Assembly (NCBI RefSeq): GCF_019511665.1
Contig: NZ_JAEUAW010000017.1
Span: forward strand, 1-64,000
Direction: 5' to 3'
DNA: 64,000 nt
From: Microbacterium jejuense
Lineage (GTDB): Bacteria; Actinomycetota; Actinomycetes; Actinomycetales; Microbacteriaceae
Positions 10,501 to 18,840 of this stretch are shown piece by piece. The translations under genes and the position numbers were made by a program. A model generated the notes under the pieces. It saw only the letters and a program-made list of their open reading frames with translations, searched no databases and was not told where the DNA came from. Within the stretch, counting starts at the first letter, position 1, and the number at the start of each line of letters is the position of its first letter.

Positions 10501-13500
10501 CGTCGCCGGCTCGTCCCCCGCGGCGATCACGACGGTGGCGTCGTCGACGTCGAGGATGCGGTCGTTCAGGCGCGCGTACTCGGGGTTCTCGCTGCCGTCC
10601 ATGAGGGTCGTCGGCGCGTCGGGCCGGATGTCGGTGACCGTCAGGGTGCCCATCGTCGGATCGACGTCGTTCGACAGCGGGCTCACCCTGATCGTGTTGC
10701 CCTCGCCCGCCTGCACCTGCACGTAGTCGGTGTAGGTGATGGGGCTGGGGTTCGCCTCGCTGTCGAGCACGCCGACGCGCACGGTGCCCTCGGCGCTCTC
10801 GCCGAACGAGTCGACCACGCGGTAGCGGAACGAGACCTGGCCCTTGTCGCCCGGAACGCTGGTGTAGATGATGGATGCCCCGTCCGCGGCGATCGTCGCG
10901 GCACCGCGCTGCGGCTGCTCGACGATGCGGTCGAGGGTCACGACGTCGCCGTCGGGATCCATGCCGAATCCGTCGAACTCGATCTGCGCGGCCTGGCCGC
11001 TGAGCACGCGGCCCTCCATCGTGTCGGCCGTCGGAGCCCGGTTGGCGTCGTCGTCGATCACCTGGATGCGGACCGTCGCGTTGTCGGCGAGCGACGGCGA
11101 CCCGGTGGTGAACACCGAGTAGTCGACGCCGTACTCGCCGGGCGCGTCGGGAGCGAGGTAGCGGAGCACGTCCCCCGAGGCGAACGCGAGGGCATCCGGC
11201 GTCGACGACGCGACAGATGCCGGGTTGAGGGTCGGGCGCCCGCCTGCCGGCGAGATGTCGTTGTCGAGGACCGGGATGTCGATCTGCGCCCCGGCGCGCA
11301 CGACCACCGTGTCGTCGACGGCGATGGGCGCCAGTTCGGGAGCCGGCGGCAGCAGGTACACCGTCGCCTGTCCCTGCACGCTCGAGCCCGCATCCTCGGT
11401 GCCGTCGCTCACGAGGTATGTCACCGTGCCGAGGCGGCCCGGGCTGCCGTCGGCCGTCGTCCCCGACACGCGCAGGTGGTTCTGCCCCACGGCGTCCACA
11501 GACAGCGTGGCGCCGTCGTCGGCGCGCGCGACCACGTCGCTGAGCAGCAGCACGCGACGCGTCGGATTCGACACCGCGTCGAACACCTCGAGCGTGGCGT
11601 CCTCCTGCGGGTGGACGAACGCCACCACCGGCGACGTGGCGAGCTGAGCGGGCGCATCGGCGGGCAGCAGCGTCACCCGCGCCGTCCCGGTCGCCTCGCT
11701 CGTGCCGTCGGTCACGGTGAAGTCCACCCGATAGGTGCCCGGATCCCGGGCGGTGAAGTCGAACGACGTCGAGCCGCCGACGACGGTCGCCGTCGCGGCG
11801 GCGTCGTCCAGCACGCGGACGGAGTCGAGCGACAGCGTGCCGGCGGTGCCGGTGACATGATCGGCGACGTCGACGGTGATGCTCGAGGCGACCGTGTCGG
11901 TGACCGCGAACGACTGCACGGCGAGCTTCGGCTGCGGCGAGACCCGCACCACGAGGGACTTGACGGCGGTCTGCCCCTGTGTGTCTGCGACGGTCACCGC
12001 GAGCTCGATCATCTGCTCGCCGGTCTGGCCGTCGTCGCTGTGCTGGTAGACGACATCGCCGCCGGGCGTGGCCGCGACGCTGCCGACCCCGTTGACGTTC
12101 TCGACCGACAGCAGCAGCAGCGGGTCGCCCTCGGGGTCGACCCAGCCGTTGAGGACCGGCACCGTCACGGTTCCGCCCAGGGCGACCTCGGGCTGCGGCC
12201 ACTCGACGAGGCACCGCTCGACGCCGCACCATTCGGGCGCCGATTCGGCGCCGGATCCGACGGCGTTGAGCGTGACGGTCGTGGGCTCGGAGTTCAGCCC
12301 GCTCTCGGCCGTGCCGTCGGTGACGGCGTACGAGAAGGTCGCCGAGCCGGTCGCATCCGCGGCGACCTGCACGGCGAACCGCTGCCCGTCGTCGGTGACC
12401 GTGACGCTGCCGAAGCCCGGGTCGAGCCCGGTGACCGACGCGGGGTCGATCGTCAGCACGTCCTCGTTGGGGTCGTGGTCGTTGAGCAGCACCGGCAGCG
12501 TCGCCAGCGCGCCCGGGCGCACGCCGAAGGCGTCCGGCTCGGCGATGGGCGGCTTCGGATCGAGCACGACCTGCAGCTGCTCGTCGCTCGGCACCGCGTC
12601 GGGATCGGTGCGGTCGTCGAGCGTCCAGTCCTGGCTCGACGAGATCAGCGCGCCGTCGGGCACCGACCACGCCCAGCCCGACCGGGTCTCATTGAGGATC
12701 ATGGCCGAGGCGCCCAGCACGAACGTCGGTCGCCGGGCGTCGCCCATGCTGTCGCCGTTGTAGTCGAGAGGCACCGTGCCCTCGCCCGAGCGCCACAGCA
12801 GGCCACCGGTGTCGCCCTGCCCGAGCCACGCCGCGTACGTGACGTCGTCGTGCGTGACCGGCTGCGCGGGCGTGCCCAGGACGGCGCCGTTGCCGCCGCC
12901 GACCTCGACCTGCATGTCGGAGCCGTCGACCGGCACCCGCACGAGGGTCGTGTCGTCGGCGAGGTAGATGTCCGAGCCGCGCGCGTCGGGAGCGCCGACC
13001 ACCACGGTGCTCGTCATCGGCGCCTGCGTGGCGGCATCCTGACCCCGCAGCCACACGTCGCCGTCCTCGGTGTCGACCAGCGCCCACGTGTCGCCGGCCG
13101 CCGTGATGGCGGGCGTCGACAGACCCTCCGGGTCGAGCGGGTCGCGGCCGCGGACGTCGGCGGCGTCGATGTCGTAGCGCAGCACCGAGCCGTCGGCGCG
13201 GGAGTAGGCGAACAGCCTGCCGCGCGTGTCGACGGCGATCGCGTCCGCGGTGTACTGCGGCGCATCCTCGGCGTCGGACGGGAACGGATCGAGCTTGGCC
13301 GCCGGGCCGCCCGACAGGCGTCCGGCGTACACGGCGCCCGAATCGGTCAGGTAGGCGGCGTAGTCCCCTGCCGTCACGACCTCGGTCGTGCCCGCCGGGG
13401 TCTTCTGCGACGACTGCAGCGCCTCTTCGTCGAGATCGGCGGGCATGGACTCGTCGATGCGCGTGACCGTGCTGTAGCTGTCGCTGAAGAGGTACGCCCC

Positions 13501-13755
13501 GTCGCCGGTCTGCACGACCTGGTCGGGGTTGCTGATGCTGCGGACGGTGTCGAGCTCGCCCACCGAGGTGTTCACGCGCGCGTAGCGGCGTCCCTCGCCG
13601 GTCTGCAGCGCCCAGACGGCGGTGTCGACGTCTGGCGTCTCCTGCGCATCCAGGCCCGGCCAGACGACGCTGACGCCGATGACCGTCGCCACGACGGCTC
13701 CGGCCGCCACCAGCCCGATTAGGGTGCCGCGGCGCATGCGCCGCCCCTCGGCCAT
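7582..13755 (-). CDS. Giant membrane-anchored Ig-like/fibronectin-type surface protein
   Basis: This 2057-residue protein has one N-terminal membrane segment (about 9-30) and an extracellular body. Residues of about 40-400 look like a beta-propeller-type region. From about 410 onward come tandem cadherin/Big-type Ig domains recognisable by repeated calcium-site-like phrases such as VLLNDHDPNED, VPVLNGWVDPEGD and IPVLDNDISPAGG. From about 1480 fibronectin-III-like domains appear. The C-terminus has no LPxTG or second membrane segment. Its start overlaps the kinase stop (TGATG), so the two are co-translated. Homologous operons place this protein between kinase and MoxR genes, suggesting a surface sensor or adhesin linked to the phospho-relay. 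The final roughly 600 residues are richer in Asn, Ser and Trp. Confidence 0.88.
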   Translation of the reverse strand: MAEGRRMRRGTLIGLVAAGAVVATVIGVSVVWPGLDAQETPDVDTAVWALQTGEGRRYARVNTSVGELDTVRSISNPDQVVQTGDGAYLFSDSYSTVTRIDESMPADLDEEALQSSQKTPAGTTEVVTAGDYAAYLTDSGAVYAGRLSGGPAAKLDPFPSDAEDAPQYTADAIAVDTRGRLFAYSRADGSVLRYDIDAADVRGRDPLDPEGLSTPAITAAGDTWALVDTEDGDVWLRGQDAATQAPMTSTVVVGAPDARGSDIYLADDTTLVRVPVDGSDMQVEVGGGNGAVLGTPAQPVTHDDVTYAAWLGQGDTGGLLWRSGEGTVPLDYNGDSMGDARRPTFVLGASAMILNETRSGWAWSVPDGALISSSQDWTLDDRTDPDAVPSDEQLQVVLDPKPPIAEPDAFGVRPGALATLPVLLNDHDPNEDVLTIDPASVTGLDPGFGSVTVTDDGQRFAVQVAADATGSATFSYAVTDGTAESGLNSEPTTVTLNAVGSGAESAPEWCGVERCLVEWPQPEVALGGTVTVPVLNGWVDPEGDPLLLLSVENVNGVGSVAATPGGDVVYQHSDDGQTGEQMIELAVTVADTQGQTAVKSLVVRVSPQPKLAVQSFAVTDTVASSITVDVADHVTGTAGTLSLDSVRVLDDAAATATVVGGSTSFDFTARDPGTYRVDFTVTDGTSEATGTARVTLLPADAPAQLATSPVVAFVHPQEDATLEVFDAVSNPTRRVLLLSDVVARADDGATLSVDAVGQNHLRVSGTTADGSPGRLGTVTYLVSDGTEDAGSSVQGQATVYLLPPAPELAPIAVDDTVVVRAGAQIDIPVLDNDISPAGGRPTLNPASVASSTPDALAFASGDVLRYLAPDAPGEYGVDYSVFTTGSPSLADNATVRIQVIDDDANRAPTADTMEGRVLSGQAAQIEFDGFGMDPDGDVVTLDRIVEQPQRGAATIAADGASIIYTSVPGDKGQVSFRYRVVDSFGESAEGTVRVGVLDSEANPSPITYTDYVQVQAGEGNTIRVSPLSNDVDPTMGTLTVTDIRPDAPTTLMDGSENPEYARLNDRILDVDDATVVIAAGDEPATMSFLYDVESSSGNTGRGLVVVRVVRESVPDFPVVADTNLTVETRDDFPRGVDVLDGKVTWSGGDVGDLTLSLWGEPEGISVQGSELRGELPEKTRLIPFAVTGTNSAGEEVTSYGFLRVPGDDDLALTLRAGAKTPEVTEQESTTFDMAELVARPKGTRLEVGAEIQASGARPEAVCVIESGTTVRYDAGTGAPWVDACRVQVRIDGKSEWTYLSVPITVKPRDPQPELRPASITVGPGETATYDLKTMTTWQLRADWEGIVYATDHSGGAFEVSQSGSTLTVTGADRAVPGSEEVVMVSVTSHPAVAPARLILRVGAAPSTLPQGGSVVKQCTQASGSSCGIPVIGASGEVNPLPGTPLELVSVQPTGACAGVSFAVASATSITASWTGDTPGATCTASFSVRDAQGRVTNSERDGRVLLDLLGYPKAPASVSQASYANGSATLRVDPGEARLAYPSLTGFVIRWNGQEVARCTANGACPAIPAPNGEQRTYEAWAVNSVGESKSSVRTVAWAYDAPPAPQRVTAEPVVTGDGQGNIVSLVIDGIDTGSTGSLEIKSDTGETVRVPVNGNRPSVEVPWYRVGSNQARLVSVTAYSRFDLPPGLGGSASGGTVTTMANGIGNPQTPALSLTSKPGADGTATITATASASLNGDGSTLLFGVVQEGQRCVADQPANGATDTSFHADFTVDDGRDYTYRLCVESYWDGRSYGRAESSASTRAEQSRDAPKGYTFVVGSQPRDAGNRAEWVITDTPTSTERVPRNNEVRFSNFPNSPIFDNDPQIQVWYHHQFWQTDSARATVAPAAGSAPYQVWANWSIGRCEGGQVLVLGGNSSTAGGKKATITWSDANVVFRAKNGRQLTYEGGWKVPAGTASIEGLRWTASWGAFGLGNATKTFSVANCTPNEPLPTGVVAGSPGYFTPDYARVPGNISELRSLGSLGQTTTPWARGQYVVLGDSSEAYWTGTAWLSDRAP

Positions 13756-14906
13756 CAGAGCGCCCCCGTCGAGACGAGCGTGACGACCACTGCGCCCGCG
13801 CCCACGACGAGCCCGGCGCCGATGCCGATCACCCAGGGCAGCGCACGTCGGAAGCCTCCTGCGCCGCGGCGGCGGGCCGGCGCCGAGATCTCGGTGTCCT
13901 CATCACGGGCGAGGGCCGCGACACCCGTGCCGCCGCGCGACTTGCGGGTCACGTCGCGCTCCACGCGCGAGCGCGCAGGACCGCGCAGGCCGGAGTCGGC
14001 GAAGTCGACGGGGGCGGATGCCGGCGACCATTCCGCGTCCGGGATCTCCAGGGGCGTGGGCGAGAGGCCGAGCTCGGCCTGCACCGAACGCAGGGCTTCG
14101 CCGAAGGCCCGGGCGGAGTCGTGACGGCGGGCCGGGTCGCGGTTCATCGCCGTGGCGAGGACCGTCTGCAGCGCGACCGGCACGTCGTGCCGCGGGATCT
14201 CGACGTACGACGCACGCGCGATGCGCCGGCGCAGGAGGTCCTTCGTGTTCTGGCCGCGCTCACGGCGCTCGAACGGGCTGTGGCCGGCCAGCAGCGAGTA
14301 CACGGTCGCACCGAGGCTCCACACCTCGCTGGCGACCGTGCCACTCGTCTGCTCGGCGACGACCTCCGGCGCGCTCCACGGGATCGACATCGCCAGCACC
14401 TCGCCGCCGCTCTTGCGCTGCAGCGATGCCGAGATGCCGAAGTCGGCGAGCACCGGGGTGCCGAAGGTGGTGATGAGGATGTTGCTCGGCTTCACATCGC
14501 GATGGATCAGGCCGGCACGGTGGGCGGACTCCAGCGCGCTGGCCATGCGCACGCCGATCGCCAGCACCTCGTCGACCGGCATCCGCTCCACCCGATAGCG
14601 CTGCGACAGCGAGCCGGGGCAGAACTCCATCACGATGTACGGGCGGCCGTCGGCCGAGATGCTCGCCTGGTAGACGGTGACGATCGAGGGGTGCGCCGAC
14701 AGGTGCGCGAGCACATCCGCCTCGGCGTTGAACATGCGCCGCAGCTCGGGGTCGCGCACGTCGCTGGGCATGACCTTGACGGCGACGTTGCGGCGCGGCA
14801 TGTCCTGCTCGTACAGGAAGACGTCGGCGAACCCGCCCGATCCCAACGGGCGGATGTAGGCGAGCCCGGGCACGATCGGGGGCGCAGAAGGAAGCCGCGT
14901 TGCCAC
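13755..14906 (-). CDS. Membrane Ser/Thr protein kinase
   Basis: The 383-residue protein contains a complete Hanks-type kinase domain at about 14-285: glycine loop LGSGGFADV (21-29), ATP-anchoring Lys44 in VAVKVM, catalytic HRD at 135-137 (HRDVKPSN) and DFG at 155-157. A single membrane helix near 355-378 ends just before the C-terminus. No PASTA or other outer sensor domain is present, so sensing may be delegated to the giant Ig-like protein encoded next. The start is GTG at 14906 with a GGGGGAGG ribosome site. It probably phosphorylates the FHA and repeat proteins of the same operon. The catalytic set looks intact. Confidence 0.94.
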   Translation of the reverse strand: MATRLPSAPPIVPGLAYIRPLGSGGFADVFLYEQDMPRRNVAVKVMPSDVRDPELRRMFNAEADVLAHLSAHPSIVTVYQASISADGRPYIVMEFCPGSLSQRYRVERMPVDEVLAIGVRMASALESAHRAGLIHRDVKPSNILITTFGTPVLADFGISASLQRKSGGEVLAMSIPWSAPEVVAEQTSGTVASEVWSLGATVYSLLAGHSPFERRERGQNTKDLLRRRIARASYVEIPRHDVPVALQTVLATAMNRDPARRHDSARAFGEALRSVQAELGLSPTPLEIPDAEWSPASAPVDFADSGLRGPARSRVERDVTRKSRGGTGVAALARDEDTEISAPARRRGAGGFRRALPWVIGIGAGLVVGAGAVVVTLVSTGAL

Positions 14907-15058
14907 CGCACCTCCCCCTTCCCCGAGCCAGACGTCTGCGTGCGCGCCGACGCTGCGGCAACAAACCTGGCCAGCCTAACAAAAGTCGGTGACCGGCCTC
15001 ACCACGCCGCCAGGTGGGTCCTGACGGGAAAGCGTGCGTCCCCCCGGTATTGCTGGAT

Positions 15059-15718
15059 TCAGTCCAACTCGTCCTGGTCGCGCGGATCGAACGGCGCGTC
15101 CAGGGACTTCGTGAGATCGGCGAGCATCGCCTCGATCTGCGGCTCGACGTACTCCGCGACGGCGGCCTGGATCCGCAGGCGGTGGTGCAGAAGGATCGTG
15201 CAGACCTCGCGGCCGACCATGTTGGCGTAGTCGTCGGCCAGCCCGACCTCCTGACGCAGGGCGGCCTTCGCCTCGTCGGTGAGGGGCGGCAGCGCCGGCA
15301 CATCGGCGTCGGCCTCTTCGGCGAGCCCCGCGATCGTGAAGAGGAAGGGTGCGCCCGGCACAGGATCGGGATCGAGCGGAAGACCCTCGAACTCGGGGTC
15401 GAGGCCTTCGCTCGGCCGATAGCTTCGCGCCCGGTTGCGGGTGGCCTGCTGATCGAGCTCGGCCTGGAGCATCGGCAGGTTCAGCGCCGTGTACTCGGCC
15501 ACCGAGCGGTCGACGATCGTCTTCACGCGGGTCGACAGGCCGTGCTGCACGCCGTGCGGCACGTCGGCGCCCAGCCCCGCCGCCGAGAGCACGGGAGACC
15601 CGAAGCACCGGCGACACGGCGCGGTGCGTCCGCGGTGGGTGGCCGGCTCCCAGCGGGGCAGCCACGCGAGCCAGGCGTCCACCGCCTGGCTGACCTGTGT
15701 CTCGAGCGACCGCTCCAC
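15059..15718 (-). CDS. Uncharacterised protein with a CRRC motif
   Basis: The 219-residue product is not recognised. It is soluble and acidic, with a CRRCFG motif near residue 36 that could bind metal or form a disulfide, followed by mostly helical sequence. An in-frame ATG exists at 15742. I prefer the GTG at 15718 because a TACCGT -10-like hexamer ends eight bases upstream, which fits a leaderless transcript, whereas the ATG has no ribosome site. It stands alone on the minus strand between the kinase operon promoter region and a perfect 64-bp palindrome. Confidence 0.7.
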   Translation of the reverse strand: MERSLETQVSQAVDAWLAWLPRWEPATHRGRTAPCRRCFGSPVLSAAGLGADVPHGVQHGLSTRVKTIVDRSVAEYTALNLPMLQAELDQQATRNRARSYRPSEGLDPEFEGLPLDPDPVPGAPFLFTIAGLAEEADADVPALPPLTDEAKAALRQEVGLADDYANMVGREVCTILLHHRLRIQAAVAEYVEPQIEAMLADLTKSLDAPFDPRDQDELD

Positions 15719-15726
15719 GCGGTCAA

Positions 15727-15732
15727 CGGTAG
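15727..15732 (-). promoter_or_regulatory. -10-like hexamer TACCGT of a leaderless start
   Basis: TACCGT on the minus strand ends eight bases before the GTG at 15718. This fits transcription starting at the start codon itself. No convincing -35 is visible. Confidence 0.45.
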
Positions 15733-15759
15733 TACGCGGCATCCCGGATCGCCCGGATC

Positions 15760-15823
15760 CCGTGACTTGGCGTATATGTACGCGACACGCCGGCGTGTCG
15801 CGTACATATACGCCAAGTCACGG
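15760..15823. repeat. Perfect 64-bp palindrome without loop
   Basis: Positions 15760-15791 are exactly the reverse complement of 15792-15823: 32 bp per arm, no mismatch and no spacer. The core of each arm contains GGCGTATATGTACGCGACAC (or its complement), with AT-rich TATATGTA inside otherwise GC-rich DNA. It lies between two minus-strand genes and has no T-run on either side, so it is not a standard terminator. Any transcript would form a very long hairpin. Confidence 0.95.
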
Positions 15824-15883
15824 AGAGGCGCGGGGGGGTGGATGCCGGCGGCCCGCGCGCCGGCACAGCCGCGGTGGGGCGGG

Positions 15884-16435
15884 TCAGGGCTCCGAGGGGT
15901 CCTCCCACGGCCACCGCGGGCGACGCGCGCGCGTGCGGACCAGGGCGATGCCGGCCCAGGCGCTCACGAACGCCGCCGCGGCGACGACGGCCCCGAACCA
16001 GGAGGTCGCCAGGCGGCCGGCGACACCCGTGGCCACGCCGAGGTCGGCCCCCGTCACCAGAGCCGCGATCCACACTCCGCCGATGTAGGCGAGGAACGCG
16101 GCCGCGGTGGTCCACACCACGCCCCAGAAGGACGGGCCCCGCGTCGCGGCGCGTGCGCCGGCAGCGCCGGAGGGTGCGGCGGCATCCCCTCTCTCGCCCG
16201 ACCGGCCGATCGCGGCCCACAGGCCGCCCGCGAAGGCGAGGATGGCGAGGATCACGCCGACGATGCCGGGGATCTGCCCGAGGCCCGGGGTCGCGATGAC
16301 GTCTTCGCCGGTGAAGAGGCTCACCATGCCGAGACCGAAGATCGTCAGCGCCGCGAACCCGATCGTCGCGAACGCCAGGGCCACCGGTGGGCGCACGGGC
16401 CCACCCGACGCTCCTGCGGAACCGTGAGCGGCCAT
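15884..16435 (-). CDS. Small membrane protein with four predicted helices
   Basis: The 183-residue product begins with a short Gly/Ala-rich stretch and has membrane segments at roughly 18-38, 49-71, 103-125 and 136-160, then a basic tail ending WPWEDPSEP. No family is recognised with confidence. I chose the ATG at 16435, preceded by TACGCT six bases upstream (a leaderless-type -10), over a longer in-frame start at 16504 that would run through the terminator-like hairpin of the neighbouring gene. Confidence 0.75.
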   Translation of the reverse strand: MAAHGSAGASGGPVRPPVALAFATIGFAALTIFGLGMVSLFTGEDVIATPGLGQIPGIVGVILAILAFAGGLWAAIGRSGERGDAAAPSGAAGARAATRGPSFWGVVWTTAAAFLAYIGGVWIAALVTGADLGVATGVAGRLATSWFGAVVAAAAFVSAWAGIALVRTRARRPRWPWEDPSEP

Positions 16436-16441
16436 GCCTCC

Positions 16442-16447
16442 AGCGTA
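16442..16447 (-). promoter_or_regulatory. -10-like hexamer TACGCT
   Basis: TACGCT on the minus strand lies six bases before the ATG at 16435, the spacing expected for a leaderless transcript. Confidence 0.45.
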
Positions 16448-16471
16448 CGTCCGGCGCCCCCGTCTCAGCAC

Positions 16472-16502
16472 GGATCCCCGGTCTCGGAGAGACCGGGGAT
16501 CC
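16472..16502 (-). terminator. Strong hairpin after the membrane protein gene
   Basis: A perfect 14-bp stem (GGATCCCCGGTCTC and its complement) with a 3-base loop lies 22 bases after the stop of the gene ending at 16524. No T-run follows, so release may need Rho, or the hairpin may protect the 3' end. Confidence 0.7.
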
Positions 16503-16523
16503 AAGAAGCGGTGCGCGTCAGCG

Positions 16524-17504
16524 CTACGGACGGACGAGCTGTGGGCCCGCCTCGAGCGTGCGCTCGTACTCGCGCTGCGCCTCGATGTTCAGCTCGGTGA
16601 CGCGCCTGCCACGTGCCGCGGCCCACGCCCCGAACCAGATGGTCAGCTCGCGACCGATCACGAACGCCCCGAACGCGAGCGGGGTGAGCAGCTGGCTCTC
16701 GACGAGCGCGGCGCCCTCACTGGCGGTCAGCTCCCAGAACGGCGCCTGGAACAGCGCGCCCAGGATGTGCCCGCCGTACGCGGCGGCGCCCACGAGCAGG
16801 CCGAAGACCACCCACGCGCCCCAGCGGCCGCGGTTGATGATCGCGCCCAGCAGCCAGAAGGCCAGGAAGAAGACGACCACCGGAACCCACAGCGACCACG
16901 TGCGCAGCGCGTCCAGCACGGTCGTGCCGATGGTGTCGCCGGTCACGTCGCCCTCGATCGCGCGAACGCCGATCCACAGCGCGAGGTACAGCACGCCGAA
17001 CGACAGGGCCGCCAGCAGGCCGATGGCACCCGCCGCGGCACGGTTGCCGCGCGGACGCGGCGCCTCGGGCGCCTGCACGAAGATCGGCTGCGCGGCGGGC
17101 GCGGCGACGACCGTCGTCTCGGGGACGACGGGTTCGCTCGGAGTGATGGCGGGCGCGGCGACGACGGTCGGAGAGTCGTCGGCGGCCGACGTGTACACGG
17201 CGGTGTCGGCCGCGGGAGTGGCGGGGACGTCGAGGGATGCCGCCTCCTCGGAGTCCCACGGGTCGGGCTCTGCGGGGGCCGCTGCCGCGGGTGCGGCACC
17301 AGACGCCGACGCGGGCTCGGCGTCGGCCGCGGCGGGCTCGGATGGGGCGACCGCCGGCGTGCCGGACTGCGACGTGTCGGCGGTGTCGGCGCCGCGTCCC
17401 GCGGCCTCCGCCTCGGCGAGACCTTCGTTCGCGCGACCGACGACGTCGTCGACGCCGCCAGGCTCTTCGACGGGCTCGCCGTAGGACGACTTGGGGTCAC
17501 TCAT
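16524..17504 (-). CDS. Ala/Pro-rich membrane protein, unknown function
   Basis: The 326-residue product has a low-complexity Ala/Pro/Ser/Asp N-terminal half (about 1-145) and a C-terminal half with about four membrane segments between 150 and 300. The last 30 residues are charged. Comparable proteins in Microbacteriaceae carry no assigned function. I chose the ATG at 17504 because AGGAG lies eight bases upstream; a GTG three codons earlier overlaps that site. The strong hairpin at 16472-16502 ends the transcript. Confidence 0.8.
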   Translation of the reverse strand: MSDPKSSYGEPVEEPGGVDDVVGRANEGLAEAEAAGRGADTADTSQSGTPAVAPSEPAAADAEPASASGAAPAAAAPAEPDPWDSEEAASLDVPATPAADTAVYTSAADDSPTVVAAPAITPSEPVVPETTVVAAPAAQPIFVQAPEAPRPRGNRAAAGAIGLLAALSFGVLYLALWIGVRAIEGDVTGDTIGTTVLDALRTWSLWVPVVVFFLAFWLLGAIINRGRWGAWVVFGLLVGAAAYGGHILGALFQAPFWELTASEGAALVESQLLTPLAFGAFVIGRELTIWFGAWAAARGRRVTELNIEAQREYERTLEAGPQLVRP

Positions 17505-17612
17505 CGTCAGCACTCCTCACGCAGGGCGAGCGCCCTGCAGAGCGACAGTATCCCGTGCACGCTCCCATGCCGCGGAGGCGTGCCGGGCGCGGCGCGGACG
17601 GACGCCGCCCAT

Positions 17613-17618
17613 TAGCCT
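17613..17618 (+). promoter_or_regulatory. -10-like hexamer TAGCCT
   Basis: TAGCCT lies six bases before the ATG at 17625. No Shine-Dalgarno sequence is present, so this gene probably has a leaderless transcript. Confidence 0.5.
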
Positions 17619-17624
17619 GGGGCG

Positions 17625-18212
17625 ATGGCATCCACAGCGTTCCGGATGGCCGCGGCGGCGGCATCCGCCCTCTTCGCGCTCGCCGCGCTCACCGCGTGCG
17701 CTCCCGACGACACCCCCGAGGGCGGCTTCACCTTCACGCCGACGCCGTCGGCGTCCTCGTCGCCCACCCCGACGCCCACGCCGACGCCGACCGCGCAGGC
17801 CGAGATCCCCACCGACTGCCGCGCGATCCTCAACGCCGACGTGCTCGCGCAGCTCGAGGGCGTGCCGCTGAACGACCCCGCCTTCGGCGCCTCGGGACCG
17901 CAGCCCGACGGCAGTCTCATCTGCGTGTGGGGCGACCCCGCCGCCGATGCCACCAACCTCGTCACCTCGATCACCTACGTGTCGCGCGGTCCTGCACTGG
18001 AACAGCTCAACAAGCTCGCCGACGAAGACGGGTTCACCTGCTACACGCCCGACAGCGGCACGCGCTGCGAGAAGACGTGGCAGGACCCGAACTACCCCGT
18101 CACGTCGGGGCGCACACTGTACTGGCGCGACGGCGTGCTGATCGACACCAGGTACTCCAACCTCGCCCCGACGGGCTACACCACCGCCGTGGTGACCGCG
18201 ATCTTCAGCTGA
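17625..18212 (+). CDS. Lipoprotein with four conserved cysteines
   Basis: The 195-residue protein has a signal peptide with lipobox LTAC (Cys25), a Thr/Pro-rich linker (about 37-58) and a globular domain with four Cys residues in the contexts DCR, CVW, DGFTC and RCEK. It ends on a hydrophobic strand. The same cysteine pattern, in the same order, is visible in the protein encoded tail-to-tail at 18205-18840, so the two look like paralogues. The cysteines probably form two disulfides outside the membrane. Function unknown. The stop region overlaps the opposite gene by 8 bp. Confidence 0.85.
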   Translation: MASTAFRMAAAAASALFALAALTACAPDDTPEGGFTFTPTPSASSSPTPTPTPTPTAQAEIPTDCRAILNADVLAQLEGVPLNDPAFGASGPQPDGSLICVWGDPAADATNLVTSITYVSRGPALEQLNKLADEDGFTCYTPDSGTRCEKTWQDPNYPVTSGRTLYWRDGVLIDTRYSNLAPTGYTTAVVTAIFS

Positions 18213-18840
18213 TCCCGCCGCCGGCGTCGCCGAACACGTGCCGCTCCAGGCGGGCGCCGAAGTCGTCGGGGTGCCATCCCGTCTCGACGCTGACCAGCCA
18301 CAGCCCGCTGCGCAGCGTGTGCTGCTCGACCACGCTCCCCCGCGTGCGGGTGCACTCCACGGCCTCGGCCGACGACGTGCATGCGAAGCCGTCCGACGCG
18401 AGCGACGGCTCGGCGACCGCCGACGCGTCCGCGTCCACGCGCGCCAGGGTCGTGACGATGCCGCCGCCGTCGAACCGCCACACGCATGTCACCGCGACGT
18501 CGGCGGTCACCGCGTCGGCGAAGGCACGGGCGTCGGTCGCGGGCGCCGCGAGCGACTGGCTCAGCAGCGACCCGGTGTGCCACGTCAGCTCGTTCCACAG
18601 ATCGTCGGAGTACATCGACCGGCAGTCGACGGCCGCACCGGCCGCCGCGTCCTGGGCCGGCGACGGCACGGCGGAAGGGGCGGCACGCGGCGCGGTCGCG
18701 TTGCGCAGGGTGTCGCCGAGCCATCCGATCGACACGGGCACCATCGGCAGCGCCAGCCACACGAGCGCCGCCACGACCGTGGCGCACAGCATCCCCGCGG
18801 GCACGGCGATCCACGAGTTGCGCCCGCCGATCCGTGCCAT
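18205..18840 (-). CDS. Membrane-anchored Cys-containing protein, paralogue of its neighbour
   Basis: The 211-residue product has an N-terminal membrane anchor (about 10-32) without a lipobox, a Pro/Ala linker and an outer domain with cysteines in the contexts DCR, CVW, DGFAC and ECTR. These match the pattern of the convergent lipoprotein gene at 17625-18212. The last 8 bp of the two genes overlap around a TCAGCTGA palindrome that supplies both stop codons. The start is ATG at 18840 with a GGGGGGA ribosome site. Function unknown. It could be the partner of the lipoprotein. Confidence 0.82.
   Translation of the reverse strand: MARIGGRNSWIAVPAGMLCATVVAALVWLALPMVPVSIGWLGDTLRNATAPRAAPSAVPSPAQDAAAGAAVDCRSMYSDDLWNELTWHTGSLLSQSLAAPATDARAFADAVTADVAVTCVWRFDGGGIVTTLARVDADASAVAEPSLASDGFACTSSAEAVECTRTRGSVVEQHTLRSGLWLVSVETGWHPDDFGARLERHVFGDAGGGIS

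Noticed and set aside
8137..13722. Plus-strand open frame of 1861 codons opposite the giant Ig-like gene
   Set aside because: It is a GC-driven shadow frame: Arg/Ala/His-rich, no family, no ribosome site, fully antisense to a gene with clear domains.
15760..15823. Rho-independent terminator
   Set aside because: There is no T-run on either strand, and the perfect loopless dyad is longer than normal terminators. I keep it as a palindrome of unknown role.
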